Made by a program: the position numbers and the translations under genes. Of a DNA stretch of 64,000 nt, positions 1 to 11,048 are shown piece by piece. Source of the stretch: Isochrysis galbana (Eukaryota > Haptophyta > Isochrysidales > Isochrysidaceae); assembly GCA_018136815.1 (NCBI GenBank), contig CM030931.1, positions 2,719,801-2,783,800 on the forward strand. Reading direction: 5' to 3'. The notes beneath the pieces are model-generated. The model did no database searches. It was not told the DNA's origin and saw nothing but the letters and a program-made list of their open reading frames with translations. How positions within the stretch are numbered: position 1 is the stretch's first letter; every line of letters begins with the position of its first letter.

Positions 1-1266
1 CGGATACAGGCCTGTGTAAGAGCATTCCATGTAAGGAGTGTGCTGTGTTCGAGGCATGGTAGGTCGACGAGAATCCAATTGGTTGACGTGTTGGCCATGC
101 TCCATGACGCCGACGCGCCTGGCGCAGGCGAGTTCGAGAGGAATATGGTCCCCGGGCTGAAAATGCAACGGCGGAAGCAATCCAGCGACCTCATTGACCT
201 CATTGCGCGGCCGATTCAACACCGCGTACACACATCCAGGTCAAGTTCTCCGCAAAAGGCCAAAGCTAAGACAGTGCGGCAGAAAGTAAAAGTCGCCAGC
301 CAGATGACGTCTAGCTCTGCCATCTCTGATGCTCGTGCAACATGCAGCACACGATTGAATTCATTCCCGCGGTTTGCAGCTGCCGTAGAATCCGCTGCAA
401 CCACCTCTTCAACTGCAGCTCAGGACGGGCCCAACGTTTCGATCGATGAGAACAACCTAGCGATTCCACATCATGCCACAGAGCATGCGTTGGATGAGGA
501 CGAAGGCATGAGCAAGAGCGGCAGCGCAGATGGCGGCGGCAATGAGACTCAGAACCGGGGTCCGAGCTCTGTCCGGCGCCCTTTCCTAAAACGGCGTTCA
601 GTGACTCAGGTTGCCCAAACGGTCGATTGGACAAACGTTGGGTCGCGTGTGTTATCTCACTCTCTTGATTACTCTAGTGCGCGCGCCGCGAGCACTCAAT
701 TGCGATCAGCGAGGGAACGATGCGGCAAGGCAAGTGGCTCTTTGGAAAATTCCAGACGGATGCCACTGCGGCCACCAGCTCATGCGCAAATTCTTGCGGC
801 ACAAAGTGCAGGTCGGTTGCACACAGGCGAGGCGAGCACGCTCATGCCAGGAGTGGCCATTGGGGGAGGCAATGGCTCATCAACGATACGGCAAGCACAG
901 AAAGGGCATCTCAGGAGCCAAGCCGGATCTCACACGATTCGTAATGCTCTCGCGGCGCTTATTGCTAAAGACGCCCGGTGTGACGACGGGGATACCCATC
1001 TCATCGGAGCAGAGGGTCGTCCCGGCCAACAAGAGCTAGCCTTAGATCGGCATGTTTTGGAAGAGCACGCTGAAAGCGTTGCTGCAATCGACTCCTGTGA
1101 CGACGTCGAGAGCCACAGCCTATATGAGTCGATGGGCGAGAACGACTTCCCGCCTGGCCTTAGTATTCCGCGGTTGCACCCCACGCCACACCCATCATCT
1201 CTCTCAGAAGATGATGGACTTCTGAATGAATATGACGCAAGGGGAAGGCTAGGAAGCTCGATCTAA
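1..1266 (+). CDS. Unidentified ORF, 5' end outside the window
   Basis: The frame is open from base 1 to the TAA at 1264-1266, so the 5' end (or an upstream exon) lies off the left edge. The reading near base 40 begins with GTG and is not a real start; the first in-frame ATG is at about base 97. The roughly 400-residue product is hydrophilic, rich in Ser, Arg, Ala and His, with no membrane segment, no recognisable domain and a Ser/Asp-rich C-terminus. Even codon use and the length of the open frame argue for coding. Low complexity is typical of disordered regulatory regions, but I do not recognise the family and assign no function. It could be the disordered tail of a larger protein. Confidence 0.45.
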   Translation, partial: RIQACVRAFHVRSVLCSRHGRSTRIQLVDVLAMLHDADAPGAGEFERNMVPGLKMQRRKQSSDLIDLIARPIQHRVHTSRSSSPQKAKAKTVRQKVKVASQMTSSSAISDARATCSTRLNSFPRFAAAVESAATTSSTAAQDGPNVSIDENNLAIPHHATEHALDEDEGMSKSGSADGGGNETQNRGPSSVRRPFLKRRSVTQVAQTVDWTNVGSRVLSHSLDYSSARAASTQLRSARERCGKASGSLENSRRMPLRPPAHAQILAAQSAGRLHTGEASTLMPGVAIGGGNGSSTIRQAQKGHLRSQAGSHTIRNALAALIAKDARCDDGDTHLIGAEGRPGQQELALDRHVLEEHAESVAAIDSCDDVESHSLYESMGENDFPPGLSIPRLHPTPHPSSLSEDDGLLNEYDARGRLGSSI

Positions 1267-2254
1267 AGTGCTTTGACGTGCGCCCCTTGCGCAATGGAGA
1301 AGAGACTGAGCGAGTTTTCAGGCGAGCAAGGTCGTGTGCTGCCATACATACGTTTTGAAGTTCTCGCTGCGCGCGCTGCTTTGGGACCATGCGCGCCGTG
1401 GCTCTTTTGGGACCATGCGCGCTGCGCGCGCCCCCGCTCGCGCTCTAGCAACTTCGCCTCCAATTCCAATGCGCTTGCCCTGCGACGGAACCTGTTGCGG
1501 TTGGGGCGAGGGGCTGACATCCCATGCTAGGCTCACCAGGAGCTCTCTTCTCCTAGCGAGCCCCTTCCCCACCCACGTTAGGTTCGCCACAGTCTCTTTG
1601 TCTCTCTCTCTCCCTGTGGGACCCCCACTCCCCCCCCCCCCTGTTTCTGCCCCACCTCCCGTTCTCTCGAGCGTGTCTCCCATACCCTTTCTCTACCTTC
1701 ACACATCTACCTCTTTCTTTTCCAACCGTTGCCCTTCTTTGTCGCACTTTTCCTGCCCTTTGGTTCCCCTCGTCTTTCTTTCTTCTTGTCGCATAGCGCA
1801 TAGCGTCCCCGCCCCAGCTCGCCGCGCGTCCCTTACGTGCCATATGCGGCGAGGAGGAGAGCGAGGAGGAGGGCGAGGAGCAGAGCGAGGAAGAGCGAGC
1901 GAGGAGGAGGGAAGGTGCGCGGTTCGTGGAGGGAGGGTGAAGGTGCACGGTTTGTGCCCCCCCCCCCGCCCCCCTTCCGTATCCCCCCTTCCCCCCCCTA
2001 CTTTACTTTGAGAGATTCCCTTTTCATTCAAGTGAGCAAGTGAAAGTTAAGGGTGAGAAGAAGGCATGCATCATATTAATATTTGGGGCGGCATTGAAGC
2101 CGCTTTTTGGCTTTTTGGGTGGCTCTCCAAGTGGAACCGAATGATGGCAAGCCGCCTAATGCTCTAAATTAAGAACGACTTGGGGGTTTCATTCATTCAC
2201 CTTTATTGACAAATGACAAATGAGTCTGTGAATGTGAATGTTATAGTAGCATAA
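1267..2254. other. Gene-free, low-complexity interval
   Basis: No convincing gene. It holds a near-tandem pair of the motif TTGGGACCATGCGCGC (about 1381 and 1409), a pyrimidine-rich block (1590-1790), a GA-rich block (1850-1935) and C runs (1957-2000). Long ORFs here on both strands are composition artefacts. Confidence 0.5.
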
Positions 2255-3600
2255 AAAAACCTTTTAATATTCTCGCCTCGCGCGCGGCACTGAGATCCAC
2301 TTTCGTAGCCACGCTCCTTCCCTCCTCACTCCCCACTACCCGCCTTGCGGCTCCTCCGCTTGTGCTCTACTTAGGGGCTCAGGTTGTTGGGGGGAGTTGG
2401 GTTGGATCGGGTGCACTTGTCCCCAGCGAATGTTCTCGCCTTTCTCCTGTATCACTGGGTGGCCTGTTTATTTTTCGTGTCGTCCGGGCGTCTTGACGTC
2501 CTTGAAGCTCTTTTTGTTGCGCGGTGTTTTAGCGCCTTCAAGTTGGGCTCGGGGCGGGTTGTAGGTGCGTCTCAGGCCAGCCGCTCTGCTAGGCCGAGCG
2601 CTTCCGCCACTTGTCTGACTGTGTCGCTCATTTTCAATCTACCCTTTCGGTCCTCCGTGAATATTGGTGTACTAAGTTCCCGCGGGGTTTTGATCTTGGG
2701 TTTTCTTCCCTGGGCGGCCTTGCCGGTTCTCGCCGAGTTGTAGAGGCTCGGCGGAGCGCGGCCTCTCACTAGGGTAGAGAATCTTATGAGCGTGGCTTCC
2801 AATGCCAATGCTGGTATGTAGTGAAATTCATATGACTCATATTCTACTCTGTAGAAGTCTCTGATGATGTATCTCCATGTTATTACGTATAGGGATTTTA
2901 GGCTGTCGGGGGTAGCCGCGCTAGGATATGCGATGAGTCTGTCTTTGGCCTTTTGCGTGCGCGACCTTTTTGGGCAAGGCGTGTAGTTGGTTATGGCGTC
3001 AATGGTTTCGAATATTTTCTTCCGTCGCTGGGCACCACGCTAGGTGGCACGAGTCTTCGCGGTGGCTTCGGCATAACCTGCATCCTGCATTTACTCGTCT
3101 GGCTATCCGCAAATCTATTTCTGGTTGCGATTCTCCTGTGAGTTATGTGTTTGAAATGTGGGTGTTTGTCCGTGTGCGTTAGTAGTGGAAGGGCGTATAG
3201 TCTTGCTATATGTTTCCACTCCTCCTTTGTGATGTCTAGTCTCTTTTCCCATGCGGGTTTCGCCGTTTGTGGGGCATTCGCTCGGGTTGCTTTTAGCGTG
3301 GCTTTTGTGATGTCTGAGACCGTGATCGCGTCAAGCGCTACTTTCCCTTTATTTATAGCGTATTCGTCCGCTAGAGGGTATTCCGTAAATCTCGGGCCTT
3401 TGTACCCGTTTTCCCATTTAGCCGGTGGGTGGTAGTATTGGATTTCTCTCTCGTCCGCTATGTTCCCGGTGCCGGATATCTCTCCCAGGTAGTCGGTGTC
3501 GGCTTGTAGCCATATATTGTTCATTTTGGTAATGTAGCGCTCGTCTTCGGAGACTCTCACTTCTCTTTGTGGTGTGTTTCCCGCCTCGTGTGGCTGGGTT
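2255..3600 (-). mobile_element. LINE copy (a), degenerate 3' part
   Basis: On the minus strand the interval encodes pieces closely similar to the 453-residue LINE ORF at 23265-24626: the PPAKWENGYKGP / EYPLADEYA region, the HFKHITHRRIATRNRFAD stretch just before the zinc finger, and a C-terminal GRKPKIKTPREL tail. The pieces are in different frames, so this copy is dead. Its 3' end (2255-2500) is non-coding and ends in a short run of A/T next to the motif AATATTCTCGCC. The same tail occurs at 48000-48165 and 59793-60075. The family is a non-LTR retrotransposon, judged from the C-terminal CCHC finger of the intact copy. Confidence 0.7.
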
Positions 3601-4864
3601 CCGCCGTCGTGGTCGTCCGTGCCCTTTTTGTCCGCAATCGGGCGTTCTTTCGCTTGTCCACGGCCATCCACGAGGCAGGTTGGCTGGAGGGGCACCGCGC
3701 CCCTCCCCTCGATATTTGTCCTCCCCCCAGTGCACGCACCGACCCCGCGCACCCCAGCACGTTCTCTCCTCGAGTCCACGCTGGGGGAAAACCCCTTTCG
3801 GGTAATAACAACGCAGGGGGGGGGGGGCACTCGTGAATAGGAACAATAAATATATATCGCAAACAGCGTCCAGGATATTCACCCGGGAAGGGAGCAGATA
3901 CGTAATTTTTTGTATACGTATAAATCTGACATCCTTGCGCATGAGGGGGGAGGGGGGGGGGGGAACCCAACAACTTTCTGGCGGAGTCGGCTCGCTCGTG
4001 CAGCCTTCCCCGCCGAGTGGTGCAACGTCCCCAGGAAGTTGTTGGTCTTTCCCCTTCGTTGCACCCCGCATGTGTGTGCCGCGGGCCCTCTGTAGGTCTT
4101 TGGACGCTCGTACTCGGGGAGCTTGTCCTTGATGTCTCGTATTTGCAAACGAGGGGTACCAAATGAAGGCAAACGACCTCATATGTATACATATGTGTAC
4201 TTATTGCTGCTAAAAAAAGGTTTTGGCGGGCAAGGGGCGCATGGGACCAAAAATAGATCGCCCGAGCAATTGATTGATCAATCTTTCGTCCAAGCTTTGG
4301 GGGAAATCTGATCAATCATCAATCTCCATCTTTTCCGGATTTTCGTCAATCTTTCTGCCTAGGCTTACCGGTCCGCCCCGGGGCCCCGGGAGCCGCTGCA
4401 CGTGCAGTGCAGAGGCGCACACTTGGCAAGCCCTTCCCCCCTGCTCCTTGCGGAGGACCCCCCTCCGCCCTCCTCTGTCGCCCTCCCCGCGCGCGGGGAC
4501 TCCCCCCACGCGCGAGACCCCCCTCCTCTCCGCGCGCGAGACCCCCCTCCGCTCCACGCGTGAGAAGAGCTTTGTTTTTCTTCGGATTGCCCCCCCCCTC
4601 CTCCCCATTTCCCAAATCGCTAAACCTAACCTTAGATCCGCTCCGACGCCTTTCTTCTATTCTGCTTTTGCTTGCCGCCACTGCCACTACTTATTCGCTG
4701 CCACAATACAAGATCAAAGATGAATGAGAGACCCGCAAGGAGTTAACCTCATTGGTTTTCGGATCTGGTAGGTCTAATGGCTTGAGAGGCTTGCCGCTGA
4801 GGCGTCGCTCGTCATTTTGTCAAGCGCACGAATGGCATCCCTGAAAATGTCTTCCTGTGGAACT
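3601..4864. other. No confident gene
   Basis: Possible LINE 5' remains up to about 4180 on the minus strand, poly-G at 3815-3830 and 3943-3962, a TATACATATG-type AT palindrome at 4183-4197, and a purine/pyrimidine-skewed block at 4430-4620 with repeated CGCGCGAGACCCCCCTCC units. Overlapping ORFs on both strands have no family resemblance. Confidence 0.4.
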
Positions 4865-5887
4865 TCAAGGCAAATCTTCATCTTGCCTGCAAGCTTCAAA
4901 GCGCTCGGCATCAGCTCGCCCTTGTTTGAACCAATCAACCAACGCATCAGGTGAGGCACCCAAGCTTTCCCCAAAAGCACGCACATTTTGAGCGGATAGA
5001 TAACACCGCATGCCTCCTATGGCGGGCGCAATAAATGGTATTCTAAATGAACTGTCGAGCGGGCAGATATGCAGGTGCGCGGGCGCATCAGCTAGCGGAG
5101 GGCTGAGCATGCCATGTGGTCCTGAAATCGGTGAGACAGTGATCACGTGTGATCCTACTGCACTCGGAAGCAGAGGCGCCACTGCGGATAGACCACCGTC
5201 TACATAAGCAACGCCGTGAGGAAATTGTGGCAAAGCCGTAGAAACGTGCGCGGCATCATCTTCTTGAACTCCGGTTGCATCACTAATCCAGCATGAGCGG
5301 CCCGAATCCCATTCACACGTTGGGGAGACGACGATGCCTGCCATTTCAGGATACGTATTGTACGTCCGGAGTAGGTCAAAGGGGTGAGCACTCGAAGGAA
5401 CGGTGCATGAAGCAAGCAAACAACGCGCAAGTTGTTCGTTTGAGTCAAACCGAGAGAAGAGGGCAGCGCGTCCCGTCGAGCACTGAGTCGCGGCAATGTA
5501 CAGCACATTTCGCAAACGCATGGCTTCCTCTCCCACCCTCCTCTCTCCACCGCACGCTCCTGCCGACTGTGGTGACCGAGGGGCAAGTGACCGCATCTCG
5601 GCGTTCCTCAAACTGGACGCATCAACTTGGAGGAGATCCATTAGCGCAGACAATGCCTGACCTCGAGCGGCGTGTTGCTCTACGAAATCATAAAGAGATT
5701 CTGGTGGAAGAAGCACACACGCTGCGGCGGCGAGAGCTCCGCCGCTCACCCCAATGAATCGAGTGATGCGTGAACGCAGTGGTGAAAGGCTTCGTAGCAG
5801 GTGAGATGCGATGCCGAGGTGGTACGTGAGCAGCAAGCCGCTCCCGCTGAAGCTGAGGGCGATCGGCCGGGCCGCCGTCGACGCCAT
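4865..5887 (-). CDS. Patatin-like phospholipase domain protein
   Basis: A single-exon gene of 340 residues starting at an ATG (5887). It should hydrolyse acyl esters of phospholipids or galactolipids using a Ser-Asp dyad. The patatin signature is clear: a glycine-rich oxyanion loop at residues 12-25 (SFSGSGLLLTYHLG), the nucleophile elbow G-V-S-G-G at 46-50 with Ser48, and the catalytic Asp230 in a D-G-G motif (YVDGG). The HLG segment after the oxyanion loop resembles PNPLA-type eukaryotic members. There is no signal peptide, so it is probably cytosolic or lipid-droplet associated. It is divergent from the membrane-protein gene at 6147 across 259 bp containing a poly-C tract (5941-5990). All catalytic elements are present, so it is probably active; substrate not known. 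Confidence 0.85.
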   Translation of the reverse strand: MASTAARPIALSFSGSGLLLTYHLGIASHLLRSLSPLRSRITRFIGVSGGALAAAACVLLPPESLYDFVEQHAARGQALSALMDLLQVDASSLRNAEMRSLAPRSPQSAGACGGERRVGEEAMRLRNVLYIAATQCSTGRAALFSRFDSNEQLARCLLASCTVPSSAHPFDLLRTYNTYPEMAGIVVSPTCEWDSGRSCWISDATGVQEDDAAHVSTALPQFPHGVAYVDGGLSAVAPLLPSAVGSHVITVSPISGPHGMLSPPLADAPAHLHICPLDSSFRIPFIAPAIGGMRCYLSAQNVRAFGESLGASPDALVDWFKQGRADAERFEACRQDEDLP

Positions 5888-6146
5888 GCCGACGGACGTT
5901 TCGCGGCAACTCCGGGGCTAGCGCTTCTCATATTATTTTGTCCCCCCCCCCGGTACCGCTCCCCCCCCCCCCCCCCCCCCTCCCCCCCTCGCCCCATCAC
6001 ACTGACTCAGCGCAGCGTGAACACTAAAACACTAAAACAGTAAAACAGTCCGATGGGGCGCACTTCCATACAAAGCCTCGAGGGCTGCGGGCGCTCGTGT
6101 GTGTGTGCCTTAAGCTACATAGCATGCGCGCCGCGCCGGCCAGCTT
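5888..6146. promoter_or_regulatory. Shared divergent intergenic region
   Basis: A 259-bp gap between two divergent start codons. It contains two C runs (5941-5950 and 5961-5980, with ACTG-type spacers) and a CACTAAAACACTAAAACAG direct repeat at about 6020-6048. Both promoters must lie here or overlap neighbouring exons; no TATA box is obvious. Confidence 0.45.
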
Positions 6147-8687
6147 ATGCTGACTGATCCAATCTCGAGGTGCTCGTCCGTATTCAGCCAGATTCAGCAG
6201 GCAATGCAGCAACTAGGCGGTCAGAGCTTCACCGGCTCGCCCGCTGCTCAGCGCGGTCGTCCCTCTATCGCTGACACCTCAGATGCAGACGCTTCGTTTT
6301 CTCCACCAGCCGAGCAGGCAGAGGGGGAGGGGCCACAACTCTCGAGTGGCGGCGAGCGGCTGATCCCGCGAGGGACACAGCTTTCCTCCTCCGCAAGTGC
6401 CATCATGATCAGCCCCTCCGTGCCCGAGGAGGGACAGCCAGTGGCGGCCAGCACTAGTCGCATCGCCCAGTCCAATGGCATCGCTGTACGTGCGCCCATC
6501 AAGCGGAACGCACCGCTGGCCCAGTCCGTACCTGGTTCTCGGACGTTCAATGAGCTCATTGGGATGGGCGGAGGCGCGAATAACGTACTCGTCAATCTTG
6601 AGCGGGCAGACTACAACACATCTGAGTGGGTCTTCCGGAACACCGTATCTTTCTGGGTCGGCGTCTTCTTTGTGGAGGGGTCAATTCTCTTCATCGTGGG
6701 ATCTGCTGCTGCTGCCTTTCATCCGCACGCGGAGTGGAGACAAGCGGCACTCATCGGCTATCCATACTTCGCTGGGTCCATAACGTATACTGCAGGAACA
6801 TACCTGGGGTACTATGAGGTGCGTACACATCGGCCACTCAGTCAGTAAGCTGCAACAAATTCTCCTCTCACGCTTGGGACCTCTTCATAACTGCACACAT
6901 CACGCTGCTTTCGAGTCTGACGGAACGTGACCACGCGTGCCTACTCGCTGGTCTGTCGCCATATCGTGACAATACTCCTACTATCCGGATGACGCCCATC
7001 CAATGTTGCTCTGCCATTATGGGCATGCAGGTGATCAACGTGGGACGGGTTAAGCGTCGTTTCTTTGGCTGCTCTGGAGCCACGCGAGCTGGCTTTTGGG
7101 GCACAACTCTCTATTTGATTGGTGCACTCCTCTTCAATGTTAACTGTTCGGCGACTTTTGTTTCTCCGACGACACCGGAGGGCGAGCATGCTGTGGCTGT
7201 TTACATGGAAGGTCTCACGGGAACTGTGGGTAAGTAGCACTTGCTAGTGCCTCTGCGGCTTGCGTTGTGTGCCAGTTGCGGCTCTCATTTTGTGGCTGGT
7301 GCATCAGCTTGCCCATCGCCCCACGGCTGGACCATCTTGCATGTGCAACCTTCCACTCAGGTTCTCTCTTTTTTCTCGCCGCGGCCATCATCGAGTGGGC
7401 GCACAATTGGCATGCAAACTCAAAGCAGAAGGTACTAGCCTCCATTGTCAATGATGGTTTTCGGCTGGCGATGTCATCTCCATCGCCGTTCGCCTTGATC
7501 CCAAAGGGTAGCTATCTTCATTCTTGGGAACTTCTCGTTTCCAATGTATTGCCCACAATTCCTACCTTCCTCTCCCCGCAGGTCTTTTGGTTGTGTCTTT
7601 CGTACTTTTGGGGAAGTGCCCTCTTCCTAGTAGGGTCACTTGGCACTCTCGTAGTCGCATTGATGGGTGGTGCTTCGACCACGTTGACAGTGTGGACCAT
7701 CGACGTGAGCAGTCAGCCCTGGTTGGGATATATTTTGTGCTGGCGTTCGCAATGGGCACTTAGCCCTCAAATGCGTCAGTTTTGCCGTGCGGCGCCTCAA
7801 GAAGTGGGATTTCATCGCTCAAGCCTACTCACGAGACGCCTATTCTTTCTTCCACAGATCCCTTTCACGGCAGGCGCAGTCTTCTTTCTCTTCGGAGCAT
7901 GGGTGACGACGCGCATGTGGAAAGCCGAGCAATTCGGCCTAGCCTTCATGAACGAGATCAATGATTTTGCACCAGCGGCACCAAACTCCACCATGCCGGT
8001 GCGTCGCTTGTCATCTTGCACGAACCCTTTCACTACCCAATGCGAGATCGAACCACCCGCCGACCTGAGCTCCAGCTTGTCCAACCTTGTCTTCGTATTG
8101 TCTTTGACCGTGCAGGAGGATAAATTACAGAAGTTCTCCTCGGCTGTGTACATGATGTTCGCTGCTGTTTCGATCCTCGACTTCTGCTCGCTTTCGGCTT
8201 GGCACGTGCACAGCGTAGGTGGCATCCATCATCCCGTGATATTTGCGGAAGAGACTCTGATTACCTTTGCAAACCTTGTTGCCGCCCATACGCTCCTTCT
8301 CCTTGTCACCGTCGTGCACCGAACTCCTGCAGTCTCACCATACAAGTGAGTTTTGCCTATGCTCCATGACACGCTCTTCGCGAGCGTTGTCTTCTATATT
8401 CCTTTTTGCCCTTCAATCTGGACACCAAACCGCGGCAATGGTGGTACATCATCTCTTGAGCTCTTGACTAATTTTTCTGCGCCTTTTCTTGATCCCTGTC
8501 CAGCCATCGCGCCCTGTGCCACAGGTATCTTGTTTGGTTGATGCAGATCGTCGCTGTGCTATACTGCGGTGCTATCACATTGCGTTGGCTCAAATATTTC
8601 GTTGACGATGCTTATATGACCAATGTGCCTGTGGAACCCAAGAATGATCCTCTTGCCGACTTTGGGTCGGGCAAGCCGTGGGAATGA
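6147..8687 (+). CDS. Multi-pass membrane protein with repeated YrhK-like motifs (7 exons)
   Basis: Exons 6147-6818, 7031-7229, 7361-7431, 7582-7704, 7858-7998, 8116-8345 and 8525-8687 give 532 residues. All six introns are GT-AG and every junction keeps frame. The N-terminal 150 residues are Ser/Pro/Ala-rich and probably cytosolic. About nine hydrophobic segments follow, several carrying the same core: EGSILFIVGS, GTTLYLIGALLF, WGSALFLVGS and AGAVFFLFGAW. This G-x-x-LF-x-x-G pattern is that of the YrhK domain, a poorly characterised membrane domain of bacteria and algae. The last exon ends in an acidic, Pro-containing tail. Function is unknown. The third exon could start earlier at another AG (about 7275). 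It shares a divergent promoter region with the patatin-like gene. Confidence 0.85.
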
Positions 8688-9770
8688 TAACCATTTTGAG
8701 CCCTCTTCGTTTGGGGATTCGGTGGATTGAGTGAGATCATCCAGTCTGTTTCAAGAAAGGTGGTGTGAGCAAGCTCGTCATAAGGTGATGCTTGTGGACG
8801 GGTTACTGCTCCTACATAGCTGGTAACGCACGATCTACCGGTCCAATCCCACCTGAGCTAAAAAAAATTCTTGAAGATGTCAATCCACCTGAGCTAACAT
8901 GTTATGACATCATGGTGATGACAAACGGTGGTTAGAGAACTATGGAGCGTGCCGCGACCGCTCCCGACCCACCAAGCCACCCCCCCCCGCCACCGCGCCC
9001 CACTGGGAGCACGCCCGACGCGCCGGCGTCGAAGGCTCGCGTTCCGTCAAAAGAGGGCCAGGTGATAGTTTTGTTTTCGCTCAGAATGTTATGTTAGTAT
9101 AGGCGCGAGGACGCGGCGCGTGCGCATGGCAACTTTTTCCCCACGGTACCCCACTTTTCGGAACACGTCACGGAACACCTGCGGCTAAGCAGCCTAAGTC
9201 TTCATCTTCTTCGTCCTTTTCTCATTCTCCTCGTCCTCGATCCTGTTGTCAATGTCGTTCTGCTGGCAGGCGACCAGGTCGCTTGGCTGATCCTGGGTGA
9301 CGAGGTTCGTGATGCGTGAGAGGACGGCCTTCTGGTCCTGCATCTAGAGTTTGCCAGCTGCTCGGCACCTATACGTCTCGGCGGGCGGTAGCTTCCCCCG
9401 AAAACTCATCGTCAATGTCGGTGTCTCAGCGGGCCAAGGCTCGTTTCTTGACGGAAGCTTCCCTCGGAAGCTGTTGCTTCGGGCCGATGGAAAGACTATC
9501 CCGGTGAACTACGCCGTTCGGGCGTGCAAGGAGATCAGCATGCCAGCAACCATCCAATCTCCCCACAAGCTCATGATCCACGGTAGCCTGCGTGGCTGCA
9601 AGGGCTGGCGGCCGGAGGTGGCAAAAGGCCTCCCCAACTCGGCCCGCATCTGTGAATGCGAGCAAGAGGCGGCAAAGCGCCGCGCACGGAATGAAGCACA
9701 ACGGCTCAACCCCCGCCCAAAATCGGCGCACGAGGCGCTGGGAAAGGCCCCCCCAAAGCAATGTGCGCGT
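8688..9770. other. Intergenic; possible short TIR element at about 9035-9178
   Basis: At 9037-9060 the sequence CTCGCGTTCCGTCAAAAGAG matches the left end of the TIR element at 11626. At 9149-9178 a CCACTTTTCGGAAC motif looks like a diverged inverted partner. Between them is the subterminal-type word GCGTGCGCATGGCAAC. This may be a MITE of about 140 bp, but the right end is weak. Further right, a 47-codon minus-strand frame (9199-9342, charged, Lys/Glu-rich end) and a plus frame to about 9770 have no recognisable family. Confidence 0.3.
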
Positions 9771-9774
9771 TTCT

Positions 9775-10000
9775 GTTGTATTCAGGCGTCCTGGCATGAA
9801 TATTTCGGCATGGGTACGTGCCTTCGTCGTTATATATCGTCTTCTATGTTCGTCTTGGTCACTCAAGGCGTGCAGACTCGGATTCTCCCTGGGCTCAGAT
9901 CCTGGTCCGCCGATTTTCGTCTCGAAATTCGAAGATTTGAGTTTTATTTTTACCGTTACGGTAATTGTCCACGCGTTTAAGGTAAGAAATGCAGGTAACA
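9775..10000 (+). repeat. Dispersed repeat R1, diverged copy
   Basis: Shares order and wording with the repeat at 11049-11415: GTTGTATTC, GGCATGAATATT, CAGACTCGGATTC, CTCGAAATT and CGTTTAAGGTAA-type words in the same sequence. It is much more diverged than the 11049 and 32409 copies are from each other. It could be part of the LTR or untranslated region of a retroelement, because a Ty3/gypsy fragment lies between the first two copies. Confidence 0.45.
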
Positions 10001-10015
10001 GAACTGGGCCCCTCT

Positions 10016-10470
10016 CTGCATTCCCTCCCTCCCCTTCTGCAGTTCCCCCTCCCTTCTGCAGTTCCCCCTCCCTTCTGCAGTTCCCCCTCCCTTCTGCAGT
10101 TCTCACCCCCTCTGCAGCTCTCCTCCCTCCCCTCTCTCCATTCCCTGATTTTCCCGGGCCAGGCCGGGAAAAATACGTCAATGTGAGGGAGGATTGGGTC
10201 AGTGTCGTGATTCACCCCCCTCTGCAGTTCCCCCCCCTTCCGCAGCTCCCCTCCCTCCCCCCTCTCCATTCCCTGATTTTCCCGGGCCAGGCCGGGAAAA
10301 ATACGTCAATGTGAGGGAGGATTGGGTCAGTGTGGTGATTCCCCCCCTTCCGCGGTTCCCCCCCTTCCGCAGCTCTCCTCCCTCCCCTCTCTCCGTTCCC
10401 TGATTTTCCCGGGCCAGGCCGGGAAAAATACGTCAATGTGAGGGAGAATTGGGTCAGTGTTGGGACCTCA
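10016..10470 (+). repeat. Minisatellite, about 126-bp unit x3, with a 19-bp sub-array
   Basis: The unit contains GATTTTCCCGGGCCAGGCC followed by GGGAAAAATACGTCAATG and a GGATTGGGTCAGTGT word. It recurs at about 10148, 10273 and 10401. A shorter array of CCCTCCCTTCTGCAGTTCC units precedes it (10026-10105). The CCCGGGCCAGGCCGGG core can fold into a hairpin. Confidence 0.8.
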
Positions 10471-10609
10471 CCCCCTCGGCAGTTTCTCCCCCCTACCGAC
10501 GAGTTCGCTAGCTCGATCCTTTTTGAATTCAAGTCGATCCTTTCGAAAGCTCAATCTTCGATCACCGCCGGTCCGGTTTCTGTTCCTGACTCGAGCTCGT
10601 CGTCGAAGA

Positions 10610-11045
10610 CAAGTTCCCGATTCCTCCTTCGCGATGGCCTACTCTACTACCGTTCGTCGGAAGCGGTAAGAGGCTCCTCTTCGTTTATATATTCCGGAGT
10701 CCCTTCGTGACACGTACCTCCGCGCCTACCATGACCACCTTGGTCACCCAGGTGCGACAAGGATGTCTACCCTACTTCGTACTCGAGTGTACTGGCCTGG
10801 CATGTCCGCCTCTGTATCGGAATACGTTCGAGAGTGCCATGAGTGCACTCTTGGCAAACCGTTACCGCGACCGCTCGCCCATCCATCCGGTCTTTCCATC
10901 GGATCCTATCCTTTCGACGTCGTCTATTGCGATATTCTTTCGATGGCGCCCACTCACGATTTCGTATCCGGCCGCTCCGGTTTTGATAAGCTGATTGTTT
11001 TCGTCGATTCTCTCTCTCGTTGGATTGAAGCCGAGCCTTGCAACG
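10610..11045 (+). mobile_element. Fossil Ty3/gypsy pol fragment (integrase N-terminal part)
   Basis: Conceptual translation shows the integrase zinc-binding region (H-x-H ... C-x2-C, with HDHLGHPG and ECHECTLGK) followed by the beginning of the catalytic core with a first acidic residue (VVYCDIL) and the phrase FVDSLSRWIEAEP. That order is diagnostic of Ty3/gypsy pol. The element is broken: only this portion remains and it stops abruptly where repeat R1 begins. It looks old. Confidence 0.8.
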
Positions 11046-11048
11046 GGT

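Noticed and set aside
3557-4315. Overlapping 250-codon ORFs on the minus strand
   Set aside because: Two frames overlap extensively, neither with homology; they include LINE remains and G runs.
9351-9980. 209-codon plus-strand ORF
   Set aside because: Its second half is repeat R1; the first half has no recognisable family.
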